From the NCBI GenBank assembly GCA_913052545.1, contig CAJXEF010000042.1, forward strand, positions 1 through 14,103: 14,103 nucleotides of DNA. The letters are read 5' to 3'. Made by a program: the position numbers and the translations under genes. Below, piece after piece: positions 1 through 5,335 of this stretch. The notes below the pieces were generated by a model. It searched no databases, was not told the origin of the DNA, and saw nothing but the letters and a program-made list of their open reading frames with translations. How positions within the stretch are numbered: position 1 is the first letter of the stretch; each line of letters begins with the position of its first letter. The stretch comes from an uncultured Chloroflexota bacterium. Its GTDB lineage: Bacteria; Chloroflexota; Dehalococcoidia; UBA3495.

Positions 1-138
1 TTTTACGCTACTCAAAGGTTGAGACTGAGACCCTCGAGTATACTCACCAAAGGGGTCTCCTACGATTTCGATTACATCTTCCCCTTCGATAATACCGAAG
101 CTGGCTGTGTTCCCATTTTGGTACCGGCACCACTTCAT
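1..138 (-). CDS. Fumarylacetoacetate hydrolase family protein, N-terminal part (cut by window edge)
   Basis: The minus strand reads 46 codons from an ATG at 138 to the left edge without a stop. The protein starts MKWCRYQ, continues FGIIEGEDVIEIVGDPFGEY and reaches PLSSVK. This is the N-terminal cap (DUF2437-like) typical of fumarylacetoacetate hydrolase / 2-hydroxyhepta-2,4-dienedioate isomerase family proteins, which act on oxo-acids in aromatic and other catabolism. The metal-binding catalytic domain lies outside the window, so the substrate cannot be inferred. The start is well supported: GGAG at 149-146 lies 7 nt before the ATG. The gene is divergent from the antiporter gene at 288. Confidence 0.82.
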   Translation of the reverse strand, partial: MKWCRYQNGNTASFGIIEGEDVIEIVGDPFGEYTRGSQSQPLSSVK

Positions 139-184
139 CGCTGCGCTCCTTATATTATTATTCTCAGTTTTCCAATTGTTCCCA

Positions 185-213
185 ATTCTGTCATCAGGCA
201 TAAATGTCGTCAA
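185..213 (-). promoter_or_regulatory. Candidate promoter for the FAH-family gene
   Basis: On the minus strand a -35 TTGACG (213-208) is followed after 17 bp by a -10 CAGAAT (190-185). This predicts transcription starting about 40 nt before the ATG at 138. The -35 lies back to back with that of the divergent antiporter promoter. The match is by eye, and the -10 is only 4 of 6. Confidence 0.4.
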
Positions 214-214
214 G

Positions 215-243
215 TTTCAACAGCGAGCAGGCAATGATATAAT
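215..243 (+). promoter_or_regulatory. Candidate extended -10 promoter for the antiporter
   Basis: A perfect TATAAT at 238-243 is preceded by TGA at 235-237, giving an extended -10. The -35 at the 17-bp position (215-220, TTTCAA) is weak, as is common with extended -10 promoters. The predicted start near 250 leaves a leader of about 38 nt before the ATG at 288. Confidence 0.55.
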
Positions 244-287
244 GCCTACCGCGTAAAAAAAGTTCCATATCACATCTGATAGAGAAA

Positions 288-1610
288 ATGAATATAAACT
301 TGTTAGACACAGTACCAATGTTAGGAGTTTTGAGTTCTGGTGGAGGGGACTCTAGCCAAATCGTTATAACCCTCCTAATCCAACTCTCAGTAATAATAGC
401 TGCTGCGAAATTTGCAGGCGAAATTACAGCTAGGTTCCTTAAATTACCTACAGTCCTTGCAGAACTAGGTATCGGTGTTTTGATAGGCCCATTTGCCTTA
501 GGAGCGTTACCGATCCCCGGTTTCGGACCTCTTTTCCCTGTATCGTTGATCAATGGGATTCCAGCTGCAATTCCGGTGAGCAGTGAGCTATTTGCCATAG
601 CTCAAATAGGTTCCGTTATTTTACTTTTTGCCATCGGCCTTGAAACCAATCTCCGGCAATTCCTGAAATATGCTGGTCCAGCGACAGCTGTCGCACTTGG
701 CGGAATAATCTTGCCATTTGCATTAGGAAGCGGAGCAACAGTACTTTTCGGATTCGCCAATAGTTTTTTGTCTTCAGAAGCTCTATTCATGGGAGCTATC
801 ATGACGGCGACATCTGTGGGTATTACTGCCCGTGTATTGGCTGATCTAAAGTCGCTTGACCGACCAGAAGGGGTTACGATCCTAGCTGCGGCGGTCGTGG
901 ACGATGTCCTGGGTATATTGGTATTGACCGTGGTAGTTGGGGCAAGTGCTGCTTCTAGTTTTTCCGCAGGTGCGCTCGGTATAGTCGCCATAAAAGCAGT
1001 CGGTTTTTGGCTAGGGTTAACAGCTATAGGAATTTGGGCCGCACCGTATATAGAACGTCTGATCAATAAATTTCACACCGAGGGAACAGGGTTGGTCATA
1101 ACTCTCAGCCTAGCCTTCCTTGCAGCAGGTGCAGCAGAATTAGCAGGATTAGCATTTATAATCGGTGCCTTCTCCGTGGGCCTGGCACTTTCTGCCACTG
1201 AATTAGCTCATAAAGTGGAAAAGGAATTATCCAGCATCATTCAATTTGTGGTACCAATCTTTTTCGTTGTTATGGGGATGTTAGTAGATGTAAGTTCCAT
1301 GATGAACGCCGTAGTATTTGGAATAGTCTTGTCTGTTTTGGCGATATTATCTAAGCTACTGGGATCAGGGGCGCTTGCGTTAGTAACTGGATTTAACTTG
1401 TTAGGCAGCACTAGAATCGGAGTAGGCATGATTCCACGGGGAGAGGTAGCTCTCATAATAGCGGGGATCGGATTGTCGCAAGGCATTATCGGTCAGAATC
1501 TCTTTGGAGTTAGTATTATGATGACAATCATAACAACGCTTATTGCGCCTATAATTCTCGTGCCGTTACTCAAGAACGACCATAGCGGCACAAGGAAGGG
1601 TAACCCTTAA
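288..1610 (+). CDS. Cation:proton antiporter, CPA2 / NapA-like
   Basis: A 440-residue integral membrane protein of the sodium/hydrogen exchanger superfamily, expected to exchange Na+ or K+ for H+ across the cytoplasmic membrane. Hydrophobic segments fill almost the whole length from about residue 25 to 428. Family landmarks are visible in order: LPTVLAELGIGVLIGP (53-68), the TSVGITARVLADL stretch (175-187), VVDDVLG with Asp205-Asp206 (203-209), LSKLLGSG with Lys356 and IPRGEVALI (382-390). An Asp-Asp pair plus the later Lys is the pattern of electrogenic NapA-type exchangers. There is no C-terminal RCK/TrkA-N domain, unlike KefB/KefC. The ribosome-binding site is weak (AGAG just before the ATG); a second ATG at 318 has no better site. 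The exact ion cannot be read from sequence. Confidence 0.88.
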   Translation: MNINLLDTVPMLGVLSSGGGDSSQIVITLLIQLSVIIAAAKFAGEITARFLKLPTVLAELGIGVLIGPFALGALPIPGFGPLFPVSLINGIPAAIPVSSELFAIAQIGSVILLFAIGLETNLRQFLKYAGPATAVALGGIILPFALGSGATVLFGFANSFLSSEALFMGAIMTATSVGITARVLADLKSLDRPEGVTILAAAVVDDVLGILVLTVVVGASAASSFSAGALGIVAIKAVGFWLGLTAIGIWAAPYIERLINKFHTEGTGLVITLSLAFLAAGAAELAGLAFIIGAFSVGLALSATELAHKVEKELSSIIQFVVPIFFVVMGMLVDVSSMMNAVVFGIVLSVLAILSKLLGSGALALVTGFNLLGSTRIGVGMIPRGEVALIIAGIGLSQGIIGQNLFGVSIMMTIITTLIAPIILVPLLKNDHSGTRKGNP

Positions 1611-1650
1611 CGCGGAGTCATACTCACCTCTAATCTATATTCAAAAGAAA

Positions 1651-1678
1651 TTGGCGATTAGTCTATCCAAAATACAAT
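1651..1678 (+). promoter_or_regulatory. Possible promoter before the ABM-like gene
   Basis: TTGGCG (1651-1656) and TACAAT (1673-1678) are separated by 16 bp. Transcription would begin around 1685, on top of the AGGGG ribosome-binding site, leaving an unusually short leader. This weakens the call; the gene may instead be read with the antiporter 86 bp upstream. Confidence 0.25.
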
Positions 1679-1696
1679 TAACAGGGGTACTGAATA

Positions 1697-1981
1697 ATGA
1701 TTGGTGTACTAACTCATCACTGGGCTAAGTCCGACCGTCTAGAAGAGGCGAAAAAGTTACTAGACGGCAATGGATTAGCACAAAGTAAAGCTCCTGGATA
1801 TGGAACCAGACAAACCCTCATAGGACTGGCCGACCCTACGCAAATAACTACCCTAGTAACGTGGGACAACAACGAAATTTATGACGCCTGGCGAGCTAGC
1901 CCAGAGAGAGCTGTTGCTATGTCGGGGGCAGAAGACCTTTGGGCTAAACCACCTGAATCCACCAGGTTCAATATGTCTTAA
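1697..1981 (+). CDS. Small dimeric alpha/beta-barrel (ABM-like) protein
   Basis: A 94-residue protein with no signal peptide or membrane segment. It looks like a single ferredoxin-like alpha/beta unit: strand (IGVLTHHWAK), helix (RLEEAKKLLDGNGLA), strand (RQTLIGLADP), strand (ITTLVTWDN), then a helix starting at YDAWRASPER. That order, and the LVTW followed by YDAW spacing, fits the antibiotic-biosynthesis-monooxygenase / dimeric alpha-beta barrel superfamily. Members range from quinol or heme oxygenases to proteins of no known activity, so no reaction can be assigned. AGGGG at 1683-1687 precedes the ATG by 9 nt. It converges with the DRTGG gene, whose stop lies 26 bp away. Confidence 0.62.
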   Translation: MIGVLTHHWAKSDRLEEAKKLLDGNGLAQSKAPGYGTRQTLIGLADPTQITTLVTWDNNEIYDAWRASPERAVAMSGAEDLWAKPPESTRFNMS

Positions 1982-2007
1982 TAACCGCAATTGGGCAGCC
2001 GTGACCC

Positions 2008-2997
2008 TTAAAATAAGGAATCTAGATCTAGATGCTGGGCAACCAATTGTTTAAAACTCTCCATCTTTGGGTAATCTAGACGATAGCTATCGGAGAAAAG
2101 GTGGCTGAGCCCATTCACTGTGGACTCAGTATCAGTAGAGGATAGAAATAACGGTACATTGTGTTTTGCTGCCTCAACTCGGATGTATTCAGATGGCTCT
2201 CCACCTCCAGTCAAAATCAAACATTTGGTATCACCATCTAGGCTCGCCATCTGAATATCCGGGCGTTCTGCTCGGACTATTACTGCCTGATCAGAGTAAC
2301 GGCCAAAATAATTTGGACCAGAGTCCATAATATTTCCACCAACTAGAAAGTGAGCAATATTACTATCTGGATCCACTGGTTCTTCCAACCAAGCACCGTT
2401 TAATTGAGCTGCAATTTGACGTAGAGTAACAGTTAACATAGCTCGGGTCTCTGGTATCGCGCCAAGGACTTTGAACTCCGAAGAGTTTATTGTTGGGATC
2501 AATTCTCTTGATAATTCCCCTATGCGGTGGGTAGTCACCTGATTAAACACAATGCCTTTTAACGGATTATTGAAGGGGTTACAAACAGATGATAAAAAAG
2601 TTTGATCAACGCCTGTATGATATTTAAGGATGAACAGTCCCTTCGCACTCAAAGAACTCAATCCATTGGCCACTCTAACCGCTCCGGACATGGTTTCGGA
2701 ATCTGGCATCTCAATTACAACGTGATCATTCGCGTCACTAAGCCTAGATAAGTGGCTCTCCATAAGTTGGCCAATTTGATTTATCGATCCTTCTAAAATT
2801 GGATTCGGTGCCGGAATATCTAGATCATCAAAAACTCTTGAGATAAAGGCGACGTCACAGTCATTCTCCGGGGAATCAGAAAAGGGTTTGTAATAGGCTG
2901 CCCTTTTACCCTCATCTCGCAGAAGCATCAACATGGCGCCGGCCATGGCCGTCTTGCCAGTACCTTTTTTGTCCGACAGTAAAAAAGATATTCCCAA
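2008..2997 (-). CDS. BioD-like P-loop protein with C-terminal DRTGG domain
   Basis: A 329-residue soluble protein with the two-domain layout found at the N-terminus of some long phosphotransacetylases (COG0857 type). Residues 1-205 form a BioD/CobB-like P-loop domain: SDKKGTGKT (8-16) is the nucleotide-binding loop, with Asp in place of the first Walker A Gly, followed by YYKPFSD (35-41), VVIEMPDS (93-100) and VLGAIPE (177-183). Residues about 213-300 form a DRTGG domain: RAERPDIQMASL (242-253) and CLILTGG (259-265). The phosphotransacetylase catalytic domain is absent, so this is probably a regulatory or sensor protein; its ligand is unknown. The start is TTG at 2997, supported by GGAGG (3008-3004) 6 nt upstream and by the conserved first strand beginning immediately. 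It lies 75 bp downstream of the pentapeptide gene and may share its transcript. Confidence 0.8.
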   Translation of the reverse strand: MGISFLLSDKKGTGKTAMAGAMLMLLRDEGKRAAYYKPFSDSPENDCDVAFISRVFDDLDIPAPNPILEGSINQIGQLMESHLSRLSDANDHVVIEMPDSETMSGAVRVANGLSSLSAKGLFILKYHTGVDQTFLSSVCNPFNNPLKGIVFNQVTTHRIGELSRELIPTINSSEFKVLGAIPETRAMLTVTLRQIAAQLNGAWLEEPVDPDSNIAHFLVGGNIMDSGPNYFGRYSDQAVIVRAERPDIQMASLDGDTKCLILTGGGEPSEYIRVEAAKHNVPLFLSSTDTESTVNGLSHLFSDSYRLDYPKMESFKQLVAQHLDLDSLF

Positions 2998-3072
2998 CGA
3001 GGCCCTCCGCAGAATTTATCCTTTGACAGCTTTGCTTGTTGATGCAAGCTAACAGATTAAACTAATACCCAT

Positions 3073-3771
3073 CTATTCTATGACATCTTTCCAGCCGGTA
3101 TTTTCTGGATCAAACCCCTCTGGAAAACGAGTCGTGTCGTCATATTTGGCCATGTTCATATCAGAACGGTGTAAGCTAGCTCCTTCAAGCATTGCGTTCC
3201 TCATATCAGCCATTATCCACATTGAGTCCCGGATCATAGCTAGGGAAAAATTGGTCCCGTCCATCAATGCTCTGCTCAAATCAGCACCGTTCATATTGCA
3301 ATTACGGAAGTTTGCTCCTGAAAGGTTAGCGTTACGCAGATCAACCTCGAGCATAGTAGATTGACTCAAATCAGCTCCAGTTAATTCCGCGTTCATGAAT
3401 GAGGCTCTAACCGCTCGGCTTTGACGAAGCGTTGCCTTTCCCAGCTGAGCCCATTTTAGGTCTGCCCAAAACAGATTAGTATTCGTTAGGTCAGCGTCAG
3501 AAAGATCTGCCCTTGCAAACGAGACGTTTCCGAGATCAGCATCGGACAAATCAGCAGATTCCAAAATAGCTTCGGCGAAAGTGGCACGGGTTAATTTAGC
3601 GCCTACTAAATTTGCCCCTCTAAGGTTTGCACCACGGAGTCTTATTGCACTCAAGTCCAATCCGGCTAAATCAGCGCCTTCAAGATCCAGAGTAATGTCA
3701 GGATACCCACCTCTCCACTGACTCAAGGCAGCGGCGCCCTGTTTTACAACCTCAACGTGCTCTCCATTCAC
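3073..3771 (-). CDS. Pentapeptide-repeat protein
   Basis: A 232-residue protein. Residues 1-30 are a short lead-in ending WRGGYPDITLDL, common before pentapeptide domains. Residues 31-210 are about 36 consecutive A(D/N)LXX repeats in perfect five-residue register, with Leu, Phe or Met nearly always at the central position. Residues 211-232 (DDTTRFPEGFDPENTGW) form the usual C-terminal cap. Such sequences fold as a right-handed quadrilateral beta-helix, here about nine coils. There is no signal peptide or membrane segment. A role cannot be named: some relatives mimic DNA and protect gyrase (Qnr, MfpA), but most have no known function. The start is GTG at 3771, with GGAG at 3783-3780 8 nt upstream. 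The gene begins just after the terminator of the preceding unit. Confidence 0.88.
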   Translation of the reverse strand: MNGEHVEVVKQGAAALSQWRGGYPDITLDLEGADLAGLDLSAIRLRGANLRGANLVGAKLTRATFAEAILESADLSDADLGNVSFARADLSDADLTNTNLFWADLKWAQLGKATLRQSRAVRASFMNAELTGADLSQSTMLEVDLRNANLSGANFRNCNMNGADLSRALMDGTNFSLAMIRDSMWIMADMRNAMLEGASLHRSDMNMAKYDDTTRFPEGFDPENTGWKDVIE

Positions 3772-3811
3772 TTTTATATCTCCATTTATTTAATATCTAT
3801 CTCCGCCCAAA

Positions 3812-3849
3812 AAGAGGCAGCCCGGCCTATTGCGACAGGGCTGCCTCTT
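3812..3849 (-). terminator. Intrinsic terminator after the selenoprotein gene
   Basis: Perfect 12-bp arms (AAGAGGCAGCCC at 3812-3823 and its reverse complement at 3838-3849) enclose a 14-nt loop. On the minus strand the second arm runs into five consecutive T (3813-3809), as expected of a Rho-independent terminator. It lies 27 bp beyond the stop of the Rdx gene and 40 bp before the start of the pentapeptide gene, so it separates two minus-strand units. The plus-strand reading has no T-run. Confidence 0.88.
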
Positions 3850-3876
3850 AAAAACCGTTATCAAACAAACCAATCC

Positions 3877-4170
3877 TTAGCTATTGGCCAGGGCTTCTTC
3901 TACTTCAAACACCTTCTCCGCTACCACCATCTTTAACTCATTAACTCGAGTGAAGTTGGGGTAAACTCGATTTTCATCTTTAACATCGTATATTTTATCA
4001 CCATCTAAGTAAACTTCGAGCCGGCCAGCATCAGCTGGGGTCATCTTAATAGCAATATCACCCGGCTCTTGAGATCTCCAAAATTCCATCGCCATCCACG
4101 TGGCGAGTGCGTGATATCCTCAAGGAACACAATAAACAATATCTAGTTCGACCTTACCAAATTCAGCCAA
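3877..4170 (-). CDS. Rdx/SelW-family selenoprotein (UGA read as selenocysteine)
   Basis: A 97-residue thioredoxin-fold redox protein of the Rdx (SelW/SelT/SelH) family. Reading through an in-frame TGA at 4122-4120 gives MAEFGKVELDIVYCVPUGYH at the N-terminus. Cys14-Val-Pro-Sec17 is the family CXXU centre, followed by the expected helix (ALATWMAMEF) and strand pair (GRLEVYLDGDKIYDV). The usual ATG-based reading would start at 4095, giving a 72-residue protein without the redox centre; that ATG has no ribosome-binding site. The upstream TTG at 4170 has AAAGGAG (4185-4179) 8 nt before it. A stem-loop begins 13 nt after the TGA (see SECIS entry). TGA also ends argD here, so it is not simply a Trp codon. 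Physiological partners of Rdx proteins are poorly known; a thiol or peroxide redox role is inferred. The Sec machinery is not in the window. Confidence 0.88.
4089..4106 (-). promoter_or_regulatory. Bacterial SECIS-like stem-loop
   Basis: On the minus strand TCGCCA (4106-4101) pairs perfectly with TGGCGA (4094-4089) around a six-base loop CGTGGA (4100-4095). The loop starts 20 nt after the TGA at 4122-4120, inside the coding sequence. Bacterial SECIS elements are defined by a short stem close downstream of the UGA, with a G among the first two loop bases. This hairpin meets both conditions, since the second loop base is G. It would be bound by SelB to bring Sec-tRNA to the ribosome. Confidence 0.75.
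4120..4122 (-). other. Selenocysteine codon (recoded UGA), residue 17
   Basis: This in-frame TGA falls exactly at the second redox position of the CVPU motif in the Rdx protein. The frame upstream stays open back to a TAG at 4191-4189 and carries protein-like sequence (VELDIVYC). Translation continues in the same frame to a TAA at 3879-3877. Confidence 0.85.
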
Positions 4171-4251
4171 GTTTACTACTCCTTTGTTCTACGTGGAATT
4201 TTCTCGTGGGCTATTGATCAAACTCATCTGAGTTAATTAAATCGGTGTCTT

Positions 4252-4671
4252 TTACGATACTATAGCAGTCCCTTGTCCTATTGCGGTTTTGTCACCGTTT
4301 TGGTTTTCGCAAAACAAGTCGACAATAACCATTGTGCCATTTTCGACTGCCTGCCGACTATTCACGGATCCACCAACGGTTATAGTATCCCCTTCTTTCA
4401 CAGGCCTGAGGAATTTCAGGTTCACCGTACCAGTATGATTAAAAACATCTGGTCCAAAAAACTTACGAAGCGATTCTGAAGCAAAGGCAACAGACATTCT
4501 CCCGGAGGCTAATGTGTAAGATGTTCCCAACCTCTTCTGAGCTAATTCAGGGCTGTTATGTATATTCTCTCGTTCCAAAATTCCACAGGATTCGAATTGA
4601 TTTATTTTTACCTGGGTGATGCTTTTGGTAACGCTAGGGATAGTTGTATTATTTAGCTCTGCGCTTGCCAT
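4252..4671 (-). CDS. MaoC/hotdog hydratase subunit, catalytic-type half
   Basis: A 139-residue hotdog-fold protein. RENIHNSPELAQ (34-45) followed by TLASGRMSVAF (52-62) resembles the MaoC hydratase segment in which a His on the active-site loop precedes a SG-Met helix. His38 occupies the catalytic His position, but by eye Glu33 sits where the family normally has Asp. The strand LKFLRPVKEGDTITVGGSV (85-103) is the usual PVxxGD hotdog strand. It probably pairs with the upstream 141-residue subunit as an (R)-specific enoyl thioester hydratase, as in HadAB/HadBC or ChsH1-ChsH2; the substrate is unknown. Its ATG lies 18 nt inside the end of the upstream gene, so the two genes overlap by 19 nt. The ribosome-binding site GAGGTGG (4685-4679) is embedded in that gene, indicating translational coupling. 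Confidence 0.75.
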   Translation of the reverse strand: MASAELNNTTIPSVTKSITQVKINQFESCGILERENIHNSPELAQKRLGTSYTLASGRMSVAFASESLRKFFGPDVFNHTGTVNLKFLRPVKEGDTITVGGSVNSRQAVENGTMVIVDLFCENQNGDKTAIGQGTAIVS

Positions 4672-5078
4672 TTTTTTCCCACCTCATCAGGTTTTTTCAT
4701 TTGGTAAGTACGCATTTTCTCCAGTAACCGACCGTCTTCGTCTATAGCTGTAGCTTCAATCACTAAATACGGCTTGTCACGCCTCAAATATTTATCGTGG
4801 ACTCTCCCGGTAACAGTTATTTTCTTCCCCGGGACCGGTGGGTTATGAAATTCCATTTCATTTCCCGCGTTTACACCGCCTATGTTATCTTCATAGCACA
4901 TCGCCAAGGCCGTGGCATCGTGTTTTACGCCTATAGTAGGGAACACTGCGTCCGGATCCTCTACGGAAGCTCGAAAGGCGTCAAGTATCTCTTGAGTCAA
5001 CAAATACTCGTATGTCCCGAGTTCTTCACCAATCTGAAGCTTGTCATAATTCAGTTCGGGCAATTTAGCCTCGGCCAT
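4653..5078 (-). CDS. MaoC-like N-terminal-type hotdog subunit
   Basis: A 141-residue hotdog protein of the MaoC_dehydrat_N / FAS1-dehydratase type. It has a lead-in helix after a YEYLLTQEILDAFRASV segment (23-39), a central ATALAMCYEDN helix, then the paired strands EMEFHNPPVPGKKITVTGRV and YLVIEATAIDEDG. No catalytic Asp/His motif is visible, which is usual for the structural half of split double-hotdog hydratases. The gene order (N-type half, then catalytic half) mirrors the domain order of fused double-hotdog enzymes. GGAGG at 5090-5086, within GGAGGAG, gives a very strong ribosome-binding site. A promoter with flanking repeats lies at 5152-5180. It is first gene of the unit that ends at the terminator after the selenoprotein. 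Confidence 0.75.
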   Translation of the reverse strand: MAEAKLPELNYDKLQIGEELGTYEYLLTQEILDAFRASVEDPDAVFPTIGVKHDATALAMCYEDNIGGVNAGNEMEFHNPPVPGKKITVTGRVHDKYLRRDKPYLVIEATAIDEDGRLLEKMRTYQMKKPDEVGKKWQAQS

Positions 5079-5142
5079 TTATGCTCCTCCACTATTTCAG
5101 ATAAAACCCGACTGCGACCCCCTATACGAGGACGCTTTAAGC

Positions 5143-5172
5143 CCTATCTATAAGATACTTTAACCTATCTAT
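5143..5172. repeat. Pair of 9-bp direct repeats, 21-bp period
   Basis: CCTATCTAT occurs at 5143-5151 and again at 5164-5172, two helical turns apart. On the minus strand one copy sits in the spacer between the -35 and -10 of the hydratase promoter. The other lies just downstream of the -10, over the predicted transcription start. The similarity continues a few bases past each copy (TTAAAG and GGCTTAAAG on the minus strand). This is a good layout for a repressor operator; the regulator is unknown. Confidence 0.5.
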
Positions 5173-5180
5173 CAAGTCAA
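5152..5180 (-). promoter_or_regulatory. Promoter of the MaoC pair / selenoprotein unit
   Basis: On the minus strand TTGACT (5180-5175) is followed after exactly 17 bp by TATCTT (5157-5152). Transcription would start near 5146, about 68 nt before the first start codon. The -35 matches consensus at 5 of 6 and the -10 at 4 of 6. Confidence 0.55.
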
Positions 5181-5263
5181 TCAGTGGATAAGCAAGAAGC
5201 AATACAAATAGCACCCTCAGCACAATCGAAATAACGACTGTCAACTGGCAACGTACGGGGATG

Positions 5264-5284
5264 TATAGGTGTGTTATAGGTGTG
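5264..5284. repeat. Tandem 10-bp direct repeat upstream of argJ
   Basis: TATAGGTGTG at 5264-5273 is repeated exactly at 5275-5284, a period of 11 bp (one helical turn). The second copy runs into the argJ extended -10. It may be an activator or repressor site in the position normally held by a -35; it could also be a chance duplication. Confidence 0.45.
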
Positions 5285-5291
5285 ATATACT
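5283..5291 (+). promoter_or_regulatory. Extended -10 promoter of the arginine cluster
   Basis: TGA followed by TATACT (5286-5291) forms an extended -10 element, with a predicted start near 5298 and a leader of about 38 nt before the argJ ATG. No recognisable -35 is present at the 17-bp position; that interval is occupied by the TATAGGTGTG repeats, suggesting dependence on a regulator. Confidence 0.5.
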
Positions 5292-5335
5292 TTCCACTTC
5301 AGTTAAAGTCAAGACCAAATCAATGGAGTTTTTAG

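Noticed and set aside
602..1066. Long open frame antisense to the antiporter gene
   Set aside because: It is a shadow of the membrane-protein codons, with low-complexity Ala/Pro/Thr-rich product and no ribosome-binding site. The same applies to the antisense frames opposite argJ (5533-5817, 6136-6534), argB and argD.
2006..2018. CCTTA-AAA-TAAGG hairpin between the converging genes
   Set aside because: Only 5 bp, mostly A/T, with no T-run on either side. The nearby TCTAGATCTAGA palindrome (2021-2032) lies in coding sequence for LDLD and needs no other explanation.
3877..4095. A plain 72-residue protein starting at ATG 4095
   Set aside because: It has no ribosome-binding site, begins in the middle of the first Rdx helix and lacks the redox motif. 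The upstream TTG with UGA read-through explains the sequence better.
4120..4122. TGA read as tryptophan (altered genetic code)
   Set aside because: argD ends at TGA at the family-typical length, and TGG is used for Trp throughout. Trp would also not fit the CXXC/CXXU motif.
4221..4234. AACTCA-TC-TGAGTT inverted repeat between the MaoC pair and the Rdx gene, considered as a terminator
   Set aside because: The stem is short and no T-run follows on the minus strand. At most it is a protein-binding site.
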